A stretch of 21,504 bases of DNA, from the NCBI GenBank assembly GCA_009783135.1, contig WRHS01000014.1, positions 1 to 21,504 of the forward strand, in the 5' to 3' direction. The notes under the pieces were generated by a model that was given only the letters and a program-made list of their open reading frames with translations, made no database searches and was not told where the DNA came from. The position numbers and the translations under genes were made by a program. Source of the stretch: Dehalococcoidia bacterium (lineage in GTDB: Bacteria; Chloroflexota; Dehalococcoidia; Dehalococcoidales; UBA1222). Below, in pieces: positions 14,018-21,504 of this stretch (position 1 is the stretch's first letter; each line of letters begins with the position of its first letter).

Positions 14018-14192
14018 ATTAAAAGTAACATGGATTAAAAGTGATATCGGTTATCCCGGGGATCAGAAGCGCACTATTGAAGCGTTGGGGCTTAGGCGCC
14101 TGAATCATAGTGTAATAAAAGAGGATTCTGTCGCTATGCGCGGCATGATCGTCAAGGTAAGACATCTGGTCAGGGTTGAGGAGGTGTCTTAA
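14010..14192 (+). CDS. rpmD: 50S ribosomal protein L30
   Basis: L30 is a small protein of the 50S subunit. The 60 residues match family length; KLKVTWIKSDIGYPGDQKRTIEALGLRRLNHSVIKEDSVAMRGMIVKVRHLVRVEE has the standard pattern. The start codon is GTG at 14010, placed inside the end of rpsE, with AGGAGG nine bases upstream. Confidence 0.96.
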   Translation: MAKLKVTWIKSDIGYPGDQKRTIEALGLRRLNHSVIKEDSVAMRGMIVKVRHLVRVEEVS

Positions 14193-14638
14193 TGAAACAG
14201 CATGAGTTAGCCCCGGCTTTCGGCGCGCGCAAGTTTCGCAAGCGTGTCGGACGTGGCGTAGGGTCTGGACATGGTACTTATTCCGGTCGCGGTTGCAAAG
14301 GTAACAAGGCGCGCGCCGGCTTTGGTATTAGACCGGGATTTGAGGGAGGACAACTTCCGATTATCAAGCGCCTGCCTGAAAAACGCGGCTTTACCAATCT
14401 GTTCAAGAAAGAAATTAGTGTGGTAAATGTTTCTGCACTGAATTGTTTCAGGGCCGGCAGTTCCGTTACTCCGGAAACGCTGCTCTCTGAAGGCTTAATC
14501 AAAACCACTGCTTTGCCTGTGAAAATTCTGGCCGGTGGTGAAATCAAAAAAGCCCTCAAGGTAAAAGTTGGCAGCTACTCGGCGGCAGCTAAAGAGAAAA
14601 TTGAGGCTGCCGGTGGTACTGCGGAGGAGGTTGCCTAA
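14192..14638 (+). CDS. rplO: 50S ribosomal protein L15
   Basis: L15 is a late 50S assembly protein. The 148 residues have RKRVGRGVGSGHGTYSGRGCKGNKARAGFGIRPGFEGGQLPIIKRLPEKRGF, the glycine-rich N-terminal extension of L15, and a globular C-terminal part ending AAGGTAEEVA. TAATG joins it to rpmD, with GGAGG seven bases upstream, and a second TAATG joins it to secY. Confidence 0.98.
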   Translation: MKQHELAPAFGARKFRKRVGRGVGSGHGTYSGRGCKGNKARAGFGIRPGFEGGQLPIIKRLPEKRGFTNLFKKEISVVNVSALNCFRAGSSVTPETLLSEGLIKTTALPVKILAGGEIKKALKVKVGSYSAAAKEKIEAAGGTAEEVA

Positions 14639-15966
14639 TGGCGCAGAAAGCGTCGTCCAGGCCGCGCCTGATTCAGGCGATGATAGATGCGTTTAGCCTA
14701 CCGGATTTGCGCAAACGCCTGCTCATAACATTCGGCATTTTGGTGGCATTCCGCTTTTTAGTGCATGTTCCGGTGCCGGGCGTAGACGCTGAGGTTATGA
14801 AAGAGCAACTGAATAATAACCCATTGTTCGGTATGTTTAATATGTTCAGCGGTGGTGCGCTTAACAACTTCAGTGTGGCGGCTATGGGTGTGTATCCGTA
14901 TATCACCGCCAGCATTGTTATGACACTGATGACACCGGTCATCCCTGCCTTGCAGCGGCTGGCTGAAGAGGGTGAAAGCGGTCGCAACCGCATCAATACC
15001 ATAACTCACTGGCTTATGATACCCCTTGCCGGTCTGTCCGGGTATGCCCAGCTTATGCTATTGCGCGGTATGGGGGCTTTGGTTGATACCGGTACGCTTT
15101 CTACCATTGCGATTGTTATGTCTTTGATTGCCGGTACTATGCTTTTGGTGTGGTTGGGTGAGCAAATTACGCAGTACGGCATCGGCAATGGTGTTTCCAT
15201 TATCATTTTTGCCGGTATTATGGCTCAGTTGCCGCAGCAAATAGGTACAGGCTTTTTTGCCGGGCAGCAGGGAGAATGGGTATGGGTAGGGTTGGTTATT
15301 TTCCTGGCCATCACGCTGGCAACAGCTTTCCTGGTGGTTATATTCACCGAGGCGCATAGGCGCATACCGGTGCAGTACGCCAAGAGTGTTTACCGCGGCG
15401 GTCGCATGTACCGCCAGAGCGGCTCAAGCTACATTCCCATGCGCGTTAATACGGCGGGTATGATTCCGCTGATTTTCGCCATGGCTGTGGTCACGTTCCC
15501 CGGCATTATTGCGACATGGGCCGGCGGTACCACGGACAGCGGCGGTTTTGCCGGTTGGGTCGTGAACGTTTTCAGCGCTAATGCACATTTGCCCGGAGGG
15601 TTGATTTACTGGGGTGTGTACTTCCTGTTGGTCGTGGGCTTTGCTTTCTTCTATACCACAGTGATGTTCCAGCAGCAGGACCTGCCGGGCGTATTGCAGC
15701 GTCAGGGCGGTTTTGTGCCCGGTATCAGACCAGGCAAACAGACGTCGGCTTATTTGAACAGTGTAATCATGCATATAACATGGGCCGGGGCGCTCTTCTT
15801 GGCCTTTGTCGCCATCATCCCATTCATAGCGCAGACTGTGACCAGTGCCACCATGTTGCAGGTTTCAAGTTCCGGTATGCTTATTGTGGTGGGTGTGGTG
15901 CTCGATACAATGAAACAGATGGAAGCCCAGCTGGCTATGCGCCGCTATGAGGGATTCATTAAGTAG
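14638..15966 (+). CDS. secY: Preprotein translocase subunit SecY
   Basis: SecY is the channel of the Sec translocon in the cytoplasmic membrane. The 442 residues contain the expected ten hydrophobic segments, beginning at about residues 28-45 and ending near 410-423. Signatures are VPVPGVD (44-50) after the first helix, GIGNGVSIIIFAGI (181-194), RRIPVQYAK (241-249), GIRPG (362-366) and the C-terminal LDTMKQMEAQLAMRRYEGFIK. Start in a TAATG overlap with rplO after GGAGGAGG. The downstream order secY-adk-map-infA is typical of Gram-positive-like lineages. Confidence 0.98.
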   Translation: MAQKASSRPRLIQAMIDAFSLPDLRKRLLITFGILVAFRFLVHVPVPGVDAEVMKEQLNNNPLFGMFNMFSGGALNNFSVAAMGVYPYITASIVMTLMTPVIPALQRLAEEGESGRNRINTITHWLMIPLAGLSGYAQLMLLRGMGALVDTGTLSTIAIVMSLIAGTMLLVWLGEQITQYGIGNGVSIIIFAGIMAQLPQQIGTGFFAGQQGEWVWVGLVIFLAITLATAFLVVIFTEAHRRIPVQYAKSVYRGGRMYRQSGSSYIPMRVNTAGMIPLIFAMAVVTFPGIIATWAGGTTDSGGFAGWVVNVFSANAHLPGGLIYWGVYFLLVVGFAFFYTTVMFQQQDLPGVLQRQGGFVPGIRPGKQTSAYLNSVIMHITWAGALFLAFVAIIPFIAQTVTSATMLQVSSSGMLIVVGVVLDTMKQMEAQLAMRRYEGFIK

Positions 15967-15969
15967 GGA

Positions 15970-16641
15970 ATGCTTTTGGCTAAGGCTGATTTTAAGATAG
16001 TGGTATTTTTGGGCGCGCCCGGTGCCGGCAAAGGCACGCAGGCGGCGCTTGTAGCGCAGGAGATGCAGATGTTGCATCTTTCGTCCGGAGACTTGTTCCG
16101 CCGGGCAGTGGAGCGCGGTGATGAGTTGGGGTTGAAAGTGAAGGCCTTTATGGAGTGCGGTGCGCTGGTGCCTGACGAAATTACTACTCAAATGGTACTG
16201 GACAGGCTTTCTCAGTCCATAGACCGACGTGGTGTGATTCTTGACGGTTTTCCGCGCAATTTGGCTCAGGCCGAGAGTTTGGATAACGCCTTGGCGCATA
16301 GTGCCTATGAAAGGGCCGATGCGGCAATCTATATCAGCGTGGAGCAGGAGGAATTGGTTAGGCGTCTTTCAAGCCGCTGGCTCTGCCGCCTGTGCCAGAC
16401 GCCTTATAACTATAGGCACGGTGATGCTGTGCCCGCCTGCGCCAAGTGCGGAGGTGAGTTATATCAGCGTGCGGATGATGCGCCGCAAACAGTGATGAGG
16501 CGTTTGGAGGTATATTTTAAGGATACAGCGCCGTTAATAGAGTACTACAAGCAGCGTGGAATACTGGCTGAGATTGACGGAAGCGGCGATGTGGCAGGTA
16601 TTGCCGCGCGCATAGTGAAAGCCATAGGCGACAGCAAGTAG
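15970..16641 (+). CDS. adk: Adenylate kinase (zinc-lid form)
   Basis: Adk interconverts ATP + AMP and 2 ADP in the cytoplasm. The 223 residues have the P-loop GAPGAGKGT (15-23), the AMP-binding SSGDLFRRAV, LDGFPR (91-96) and a LID with Cys139, Cys142, Cys157 and Cys160, the four-cysteine zinc site found in many Gram-positive enzymes. Two starts are possible: ATG at 15970, with GAGGGA ~15 bases upstream, or TTG at 15976, with GGA six bases upstream, which would give MAKADFKIVVFLG. I keep the ATG but the TTG is a real alternative. Confidence 0.96.
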   Translation: MLLAKADFKIVVFLGAPGAGKGTQAALVAQEMQMLHLSSGDLFRRAVERGDELGLKVKAFMECGALVPDEITTQMVLDRLSQSIDRRGVILDGFPRNLAQAESLDNALAHSAYERADAAIYISVEQEELVRRLSSRWLCRLCQTPYNYRHGDAVPACAKCGGELYQRADDAPQTVMRRLEVYFKDTAPLIEYYKQRGILAEIDGSGDVAGIAARIVKAIGDSK

Positions 16642-16642
16642 T

Positions 16643-17392
16643 ATGGCTATTGGAATTAAAAATGAGCGCGAGTTACAAGCGATGCGCAAGGCGGGGTGTA
16701 TGGTGGCGCGGGTGCTGGACGTGTTAAGCGGCAGCGTGTGTGCTGGTATGGAGACCGCCGAGTTGGATGAAATCGCCGAAAGAGAAGTTCGCGCTATGGG
16801 AGGAAGACCGTCGTTTAAGGGATATCGCGGTTATCCGGCCAGCCTGTGCGTTTCGATAAACGATGAAATTGTGCATGGCATTCCGGGTAGACGCGTTATA
16901 AAAAGTGGCGATGTTGTGTCGCTGGATTTTGGCGCTATTGCCGACGGCTTTCAGGGCGATGCTGCAACCACAGTGGTTGTGGGGCAGGCGGGAATGCTTA
17001 CAATGGGCTTGCTGGATGCCACTTGGGAGTCGCTTAATGCCGGAATAGCTGCAGCGCGTGCAGGTGGCAGACTGGGTGATATTTCGTCTGCCATACAGTG
17101 TTGTGCCGAATCGCGCGGCTTTACCGTGGTAAGGGAATATACGGGGCATGGCATAGGACATGCTATGCATGAGGACCCTTTGGTGCCGAATTTTGGTGAG
17201 CCCGGCACTGGTCCTGAGTTAAAAAAAGGTATGACACTGGCGATTGAGCCGATGTTGACCACAGGTGATTGGCGTACCAAAGTGGGACGCGATAAATGGG
17301 TGGTTTCGACGCTTGACGGCAGCTTGGCGGCTCATTTTGAGCATACCGTGGCTGTGACAGACGGCGAGCCGGAAATTATGACCAAGGCATAA
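16643..17392 (+). CDS. map: Methionine aminopeptidase, type I
   Basis: Map removes the initiator methionine from new proteins. The 249 residues are the usual type I length. All five metal ligands are present: Asp95, Asp106, His169 (in TGHGIGH), Glu202 (in IEPM) and Glu233 (in FEHTVAVT); the substrate-contacting His78 lies in EIVHGIPG. No N-terminal zinc finger or SH3-binding extension is seen. The ATG follows the adk stop after one base and has no clear ribosome binding site, so translation is probably coupled. Confidence 0.97.
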   Translation: MAIGIKNERELQAMRKAGCMVARVLDVLSGSVCAGMETAELDEIAEREVRAMGGRPSFKGYRGYPASLCVSINDEIVHGIPGRRVIKSGDVVSLDFGAIADGFQGDAATTVVVGQAGMLTMGLLDATWESLNAGIAAARAGGRLGDISSAIQCCAESRGFTVVREYTGHGIGHAMHEDPLVPNFGEPGTGPELKKGMTLAIEPMLTTGDWRTKVGRDKWVVSTLDGSLAAHFEHTVAVTDGEPEIMTKA

Positions 17393-17404
17393 TTGAAGAT
17401 TATT

Positions 17405-17623
17405 ATGGCAAAAAAAGAGGCTATTGAGGTAGAAGGGACGGTTGTTGAGGCGTTGCCCAATGCCACCTTTCAGGTGAAGCTGTCCAATGGGCATGCAGTG
17501 CTGGCACATATCTCCGGCAAAATTAGGGTGCATTATATAAGGGTATTACCCGGCGATAAGGTGTTGGTAGAGCTTTCGCCTTATGATTTGACGCGTGGGC
17601 GCATCACTTATCGCTTTAAGTAA
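17405..17623 (+). CDS. infA: Translation initiation factor IF-1
   Basis: IF-1 occupies the 30S A site during initiation. The ATG at 17405 gives MAKKEAIEVEGTVVEALPNA and exactly 72 residues, the standard IF-1 size; a TTG at 17393 in frame would add four residues and directly abuts the map stop. The OB-fold core continues VLAHISGKIRVHYIRVLPGDKVLVELSPYDLTRGRITYRFK. The ribosome binding site is weak. The gene ends with tandem stops TAA TAA. Confidence 0.96.
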   Translation: MAKKEAIEVEGTVVEALPNATFQVKLSNGHAVLAHISGKIRVHYIRVLPGDKVLVELSPYDLTRGRITYRFK

Positions 17624-17648
17624 TAAAAGGTGTTTGGGAAGGTATTAT

Positions 17649-17762
17649 ATGAAAGTAAGGGCATCAGTTAAGGTCCAATGTGAAAAATGCAAAATTATCA
17701 AGCGCAAAGGCGTAGTTCGCAATATTTGCACTAACCCGAAGCATAAGCAGCGTCAGGGTTAG
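17649..17762 (+). CDS. rpmJ: 50S ribosomal protein L36 (zinc form)
   Basis: This 37-residue gene encodes MKVRASVKVQCEKCKIIKRK..., ending NPKHKQRQG. Cys11, Cys14, Cys27 and His32 form the C-x2-C-x12-C-x4-H zinc knuckle of the C+ form of L36, and length and ends match the family exactly. AAGG six bases upstream (17639-17642) supports the ATG. It sits in its usual place between infA and rpsM. Confidence 0.97.
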   Translation: MKVRASVKVQCEKCKIIKRKGVVRNICTNPKHKQRQG

Positions 17763-17786
17763 GTTGGTTAGAGGAGGATATTTAGT

Positions 17787-18173
17787 ATGGCACGTATAGC
17801 CGGTGTGGATTTGCCGAAGGATAAGCAGGCATGGGTTTCCCTGCAGTATCTGTATGGCGTAGGTCGGACGCGAGCTTTTGAAATTCTGAGTGCGACAAAT
17901 GTCAAACCGGAATCCAAGCTGGATGAGTTGTCTGAGGCTGAACTTAATCGCATCCGCGAATATGTTGATCGCGAATTTCGCATTGAAGGCGAATTGCGCA
18001 AAGAGATCAACTTAAACATCAAACGCTTAATTGATATTGGCTCATACCGCGGGCTGCGCCATCGTCGCAGTCTGCCTGTGAGAGGGCAGCGTACGCGCAC
18101 CAATGCTCGCACACGTAAGGGTAAGCCTAAGACTGTAGCCGGTCGCGGTCAGAAGCGCGGCGCAAAGAAATAG
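17787..18173 (+). CDS. rpsM: 30S ribosomal protein S13
   Basis: S13 forms intersubunit bridges and touches P-site tRNA through its basic C-terminal tail. The 128 residues open MARIAGVDLPKDKQAWVSLQYLYGVGRTRAFEIL and end with GLRHRRSLPVRGQRTRTNARTRKGKPKTVAGRGQKRGAKK. AGGAGG about nine bases upstream is strong. First 30S gene of the alpha part. Confidence 0.98.
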   Translation: MARIAGVDLPKDKQAWVSLQYLYGVGRTRAFEILSATNVKPESKLDELSEAELNRIREYVDREFRIEGELRKEINLNIKRLIDIGSYRGLRHRRSLPVRGQRTRTNARTRKGKPKTVAGRGQKRGAKK

Positions 18174-18205
18174 TAACTGAGTTGAGTAACAACTAGGAGT
18201 AATAC

Positions 18206-18598
18206 ATGGCACAAACAAGCAAGAAACCAACAAGAAAACGCGAAAAGAGGGTAATACCTTCCGGGCGGGTATACATTCAGGCGACTTTTAACAACACTAT
18301 TGTTACGTTGACTGACCCGCAGGGGAACGTTATTTCATCAGCCAGTGCAGGAGCCTCCGGTTTTAAGGGCTCGCGCAAAAGCACGCCTTATGCCGCACAG
18401 ATGGCAGCAGCATCAGCCACGCGCAAGGCTATGGAAGTCGGTCTCAAACAGGTAGAGGTATACGTAAAGGGTCCCGGTAGCGGTCGTGAAGCGGCTATCC
18501 GCTCGCTTCAGGCTTCCGGTTTACATATCACCAGTATTCGCGACGTGACACCTGTACCGCATAATGGTTGCCGCCCACCTAAAAGGAGACGTGTATAG
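18206..18598 (+). CDS. rpsK: 30S ribosomal protein S11
   Basis: S11 lies on the 30S platform close to the E-site mRNA. The 130 residues include GRVYIQATFNNTIVTLTDPQGNVISSASAGASGFKGSRKSTPYAAQMAA and the standard C-terminus TPVPHNGCRPPKRRRV. AGGAG six bases upstream supports the ATG at 18206. Confidence 0.98.
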   Translation: MAQTSKKPTRKREKRVIPSGRVYIQATFNNTIVTLTDPQGNVISSASAGASGFKGSRKSTPYAAQMAAASATRKAMEVGLKQVEVYVKGPGSGREAAIRSLQASGLHITSIRDVTPVPHNGCRPPKRRRV

Positions 18599-18601
18599 TC
18601 T

Positions 18602-19225
18602 ATGGCTAGATATACTGAAGCTAAGTGTCGTTTGTGCCGCCGTAGCGGTGACAAGTTGTTTCTTAAAGGCGATAAATGCATTACCAAATGCGTCTTTGAC
18701 AAACGCCCCAAACCGCCGGGCCCGCAGCTTTCACGCCGCCGCCGTCTATCAGACCGTGGTATGCAGTTGCGTGAGAAGCAAAAAGTACGTTATAGCTATG
18801 GCGTGCTTGAGCGCCAGTTCCGCCGTTTCTTTGCTGAGGCTGAGCGCCAAAGCGGTATCACCGGCGAGAACCTGTTGGTTCTGTTGGAAAAGAGACTGGA
18901 CAATGTCGTTTATCGTTTGGGTTTTGCCGATTCGCGTACGCAGGCTCGTCAGCTTGTGCAGCACGGACATTTTATGGTTAACGGCAAGAACACCGATATT
19001 CCTTCTTTCCTTGCGAAAGAGGGCGACGTGATCGGCTGGCGTGAGGCCAGCAAAAAATGCAATTACTTTAAGCTGGCTGCGGAAGGCATCGGCAGCAAAG
19101 TTGTTGCGTCTTGGCTCAGCTTGGATAAAGCATCTATGGTTGGGCGTGTTATTAGCGTGCCGGCACCCGGCGATATTGAAACAAAGTTTGATATGGCTTC
19201 AGTGGTTGAGTATTACTCCCGCTAG
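18602..19225 (+). CDS. rpsD: 30S ribosomal protein S4 (zinc form)
   Basis: S4 nucleates 30S assembly and, in E. coli, represses the alpha operon. The 207 residues begin MARYTEAKCRLCRRSGDKLFLKGDKCITKC; Cys9, Cys12, Cys26 and Cys30 are the zinc ligands of the C+ form. The S4/RNA-binding domain is seen in LEKRLDNVVYRLGFADSRTQARQLVQHGHFMVNGK. AAGGAG is 13 bases upstream, a long spacing; the start is three bases after the rpsK stop. Confidence 0.98.
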   Translation: MARYTEAKCRLCRRSGDKLFLKGDKCITKCVFDKRPKPPGPQLSRRRRLSDRGMQLREKQKVRYSYGVLERQFRRFFAEAERQSGITGENLLVLLEKRLDNVVYRLGFADSRTQARQLVQHGHFMVNGKNTDIPSFLAKEGDVIGWREASKKCNYFKLAAEGIGSKVVASWLSLDKASMVGRVISVPAPGDIETKFDMASVVEYYSR

Positions 19226-19242
19226 AAGTTAAGGAGGCCATG

Positions 19243-20250
19243 TTGGCGAGCCTATCTATACCAAAGATTGAAAATGTAGAAACAAGTGATAAATATGGAC
19301 GTTTTGTCATTGAGCCTTTAGAAAAAGGCTTTGGCACTACGCTCGGTAATGCCCTGCGGCGCGTACTGTTGCGCTACCTGCCGGGCTCTGCCGTCACCCG
19401 CGTACGCATCGACGGCATTCAGCATGAGTTTTCGCCTATTCCAGGCGTAAAGGAAGATGTGCTGGATTTCCTGCTGAACATCAAGTCGCTTAGGATGAAA
19501 GCGCTTAGCGGCAAGCCGGGGAAGTTGTATCTGGAAAAAGATGGCGAAGGTGAGGTGCATGCCTCGGATATTACGCCGTCTGCGGATTTTGAGATTGTTA
19601 ATCCGGATCTGTATTTGGCAACTCTCAGCGGTAAGAATGCATCCTTGGCGGTTGAGTTGGACGTTGATATGGGCATGGGTTATCAAACTGCCGGAGGCAG
19701 TGCTAATATGCCCATAGGAACAATCACGGTGGATGCCATCTTTACGCCTGTGCGTAAGGTGAATTTCACTACCGAGCCGTTGCATTTGGGGCGTGAAACC
19801 AGTCAGGAAAGACTGACGGTTGAGATTTGGACTGACGGCACGATGGCACCCTCAAGGGCTATTAGCCGTGGTGCCGCCATTTTGGTCGAGCACCTTAAAC
19901 CGGTGGTCGATTTCAGCCGTGCATCTGATCTCGAGGAGAAGAAAGCCATGCGGGCTTTCATACCCGAGGACATATACAATAAGCCGGTTAAGGAACTGGA
20001 TCTTTCGGTGCGCGCATTGAACTGTCTGCATCGCAGCGGCATCAATACGGTTGGCGAACTGGCCAGCTTAGATGAGAAAGAACTGCTTAATCTGCGCAAC
20101 TTCGGACAGAAATCACGCATTGAAGTGGAAGAAAAACTGACGAGTCTTGGGTTGTCTTTCCCCAAGTTGGGGGACGAGGGCGGCTCCGATGAAAGCGAAG
20201 AAGAGGAAGAAGCCCCCAAGAAATCGTCACGCAAGAAGAAGTCGTCCTAA
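19243..20250 (+). CDS. rpoA: DNA-directed RNA polymerase subunit alpha
   Basis: The alpha dimer nucleates RNA polymerase assembly; its C-terminal domain reads UP elements and activators. I chose TTG at 19243 because AAGGAGG (19231-19237) is five bases upstream; the adjacent ATG at 19240 is only two bases away from it, too close for usual spacing, though it would add just one residue. Counting from the ATG, the alpha-NTD runs to about 235 (GFGTTLGNALRRVLL 30-44), and the alpha-CTD about 247-308 has the DNA-contacting LSVRALNCL and GINTVGELASL. A tail of ~28 residues follows, acidic then basic (SDESEEEEE, then KKSSRKKKSS), longer than in most alpha subunits. Confidence 0.97.
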   Translation: MASLSIPKIENVETSDKYGRFVIEPLEKGFGTTLGNALRRVLLRYLPGSAVTRVRIDGIQHEFSPIPGVKEDVLDFLLNIKSLRMKALSGKPGKLYLEKDGEGEVHASDITPSADFEIVNPDLYLATLSGKNASLAVELDVDMGMGYQTAGGSANMPIGTITVDAIFTPVRKVNFTTEPLHLGRETSQERLTVEIWTDGTMAPSRAISRGAAILVEHLKPVVDFSRASDLEEKKAMRAFIPEDIYNKPVKELDLSVRALNCLHRSGINTVGELASLDEKELLNLRNFGQKSRIEVEEKLTSLGLSFPKLGDEGGSDESEEEEEAPKKSSRKKKSS

Positions 20251-20293
20251 AAGGATGTTTTTAACTATCTAATCTGGTCAAGGTGAGAATATT

Positions 20294-20647
20294 ATGAGAC
20301 ATAATGTATCCGGCAGAAAATTTGATAGGCCTACGGCACATCGTTTGGCTATGTATCGCAATCTGGTGCAAAGCCTGATGAGCAGCGAAAAGATCGTCAC
20401 TACCGAGGCTAAGGCTAAGGAAGTTCGCAGCATGGCGGAGAAAATGATTACCCTGGGCAAGAAGGGTGATCTGAGTGCTCGCCGTCGCGCGTTGGCTTTT
20501 ATCTACAGTGAGGATATTGTAGATAAGGTATTCGACGATATCGCCAAACGCTATGCTGACCGCAACGGCGGTTATACACGTATTACCAAGATGGTGCCGC
20601 GCATGGGTGACGGCGCTCCTATGGCACAGTTGGAGTTGGTAAAATAG
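20294..20647 (+). CDS. rplQ: 50S ribosomal protein L17
   Basis: L17 is an outer-shell 50S protein near the tunnel exit. The 117 residues open MRHNVSGRKFDRPTAHRLAMYRNLVQSLMSSEKIVTTEAKAKEVR and close GGYTRITKMVPRMGDGAPMAQLELVK, both diagnostic. AAGGTGAG is about seven bases before the ATG. The 43-base gap after rpoA has no clear terminator or promoter. Confidence 0.98.
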   Translation: MRHNVSGRKFDRPTAHRLAMYRNLVQSLMSSEKIVTTEAKAKEVRSMAEKMITLGKKGDLSARRRALAFIYSEDIVDKVFDDIAKRYADRNGGYTRITKMVPRMGDGAPMAQLELVK

Positions 20648-20649
20648 TT

Positions 20650-21474
20650 ATGCCTCTTTCTCCGACGCTTTCTGCGCCGCAGGACGTTTTTATGATGGTG
20701 CCGGATTTGGTTGATACCACATCTTTGGTGCGCTTGGCGCTGGTGCTTGAGTATGACGGCACCCGCTATGCCGGCTCGCAGTGGCAGCCGCATATGGCGA
20801 CGGTGCAGTCGGAAATTGAAAAGGCACTGAACCGGCTGACCGGTGAGGATATTCGTGTCACGATGGCCGGTCGTACCGATGCCGGCGTGCATGCCAAAGG
20901 TCAGGTGGTATCATTTGCTACGGCATCAACGCTTGAGGAAAAGGCATTTGTCAGCGGTATGAACCATTTTCTACCGCCTGATATTGCGGTGAAAACAGCC
21001 CGCAGGGTAGAGATGGATTTTGATCCGCGGCGCCATGCCAGCAGGCGTGAGTACGAGTATTTTATCTTAAATACGTCCGCGCGCTCTCCCTTGTGGAATG
21101 AGCGTGCCCATCGCGTGGCTGGTGAGTTGGATATTGAGGCTATGAATCAGGCGAGTTCAATGCTTTTGGGCGTGCATGATTTTGCCCCGTTTGCCTCGAG
21201 CATGGAGGATGAGGAACGCACTACGATGCGCCACATGTATCATGCCTCGGTGCGGCGCGATGGCGTGATGGTGATTGTACGCATGGTCGCCAGTGCCTTT
21301 TTACTGCATCAGGTGCGCAATACGGTTGGTGCTCTTCTGCGGATCGGGCAGGGAAAGATGACACTAAGTGAGTTTCAGGGTATAATCAACACTTGCGAAT
21401 TTGGTCTGGCTGGACCTATGGTGCCCAGCTGTGGCTTGTATTTGAATAGTGTGTATTACGAGGAAGGCTTTTAA
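20650..21474 (+). CDS. truA: tRNA pseudouridine synthase A (positions 38-40)
   Basis: TruA converts uridines 38-40 of the tRNA anticodon arm to pseudouridine. The 274 residues have LVLEYDGTRYAGSQWQP, the catalytic Asp77 in GRTDAGVHAKGQVVSF (74-89) and the C-terminal FLLHQVRNTVGALLRIGQGKM. The start is uncertain: ATG at 20650 is two bases after the rplQ stop without a good ribosome binding site, while ATG at 20692 (residue 15) has AGGA seven bases upstream and gives a start nearer the family norm. The TAA overlaps the next gene (TAATG). Position between rplQ and rplM is common in Gram-positive-like bacteria. Confidence 0.95.
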   Translation: MPLSPTLSAPQDVFMMVPDLVDTTSLVRLALVLEYDGTRYAGSQWQPHMATVQSEIEKALNRLTGEDIRVTMAGRTDAGVHAKGQVVSFATASTLEEKAFVSGMNHFLPPDIAVKTARRVEMDFDPRRHASRREYEYFILNTSARSPLWNERAHRVAGELDIEAMNQASSMLLGVHDFAPFASSMEDEERTTMRHMYHASVRRDGVMVIVRMVASAFLLHQVRNTVGALLRIGQGKMTLSEFQGIINTCEFGLAGPMVPSCGLYLNSVYYEEGF

Positions 21475-21504
21475 TGAAAACCTATTCTGTTAAGGCAAAA
21501 GAAA
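21474..21504 (+). CDS. rplM: 50S ribosomal protein L13 (partial, 3' end outside window)
   Basis: The ATG at 21474 overlaps the truA stop (TAATG), with GAGGAAGG about seven bases upstream. Ten codons are visible, MKTYSVKAKE, matching the usual beginning of L13. L13 would be expected here because rplM, usually followed by rpsI, commonly follows truA. Confidence 0.85.
   Translation, partial: MKTYSVKAKE

Noticed and set aside
1..21504. CRISPR arrays, tRNA/rRNA genes, insertion sequences or integration sites
   Set aside because: I saw no direct-repeat array, cloverleaf, transposase frame or terminal inverted repeats; from 2205 onward the window is packed with housekeeping genes.

Overview
The window carries one long, nearly complete ribosomal-protein supercluster on the + strand (about 2205 to the right edge): str, S10, spc and alpha operons fused end to end, continuing into truA and the start of rplM. 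To its left lie the tail of an unrelated + strand gene (2-58) and a divergent two-gene - strand unit: an ECF-type sigma factor (1310-1795) and a single-pass membrane protein (102-1307).

The organism is a bacterium. The order secY-adk-map-infA-rpmJ-rpsM-rpsK-rpsD-rpoA-rplQ-truA-rplM, the zinc (C+) forms of S14, S4 and L36, a zinc-lid adenylate kinase and an insertion in S12 like that of Firmicutes point to a Gram-positive-like or Chloroflexota lineage. The protein sequences and the absence of tuf after fusA lead me to favour Chloroflexota, class Dehalococcoidia. This is an inference without a database search.

Layout: 1-101 gene tail plus a hairpin between convergent genes; 102-1795 sigma/membrane-protein unit; 1796-2204 divergent intergenic region with a promoter for each side, two TTGGC palindromes and a leader with two hairpins; 2205-5272 rpsL-rpsG-fusA; 5287-10650 rpsJ-rplC-rplD-rplW-rplB-rpsS-rplV-rpsC-rplP-rpmC-rpsQ; 10663-17623 rplN-rplX-rplE-rpsN-rpsH-rplF-rplR-rpsE-rpmD-rplO-secY-adk-map-infA; 17649-20647 rpmJ-rpsM-rpsK-rpsD-rpoA-rplQ; 20650-21504 truA and partial rplM. 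I see no terminator and no convincing second promoter from 2205 onward, and many genes overlap or abut, so one transcription unit of 36 genes (the last partial) is plausible.

The genes supply ribosomal proteins of both subunits, an elongation and an initiation factor, protein export (SecY), nucleotide balance (Adk), N-terminal Met removal (Map), the RNA polymerase alpha subunit and a tRNA pseudouridine synthase. Most of this is ordinary housekeeping. The parts that merit a second look are the uncharacterised sigma/membrane pair, the structured rpsL leader, a Lys-to-Pro change in S12 at a streptomycin-resistance position, a long charged tail on S3, and a perfect hairpin between rpsC and rplP. 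I found no clearly new multi-gene system.
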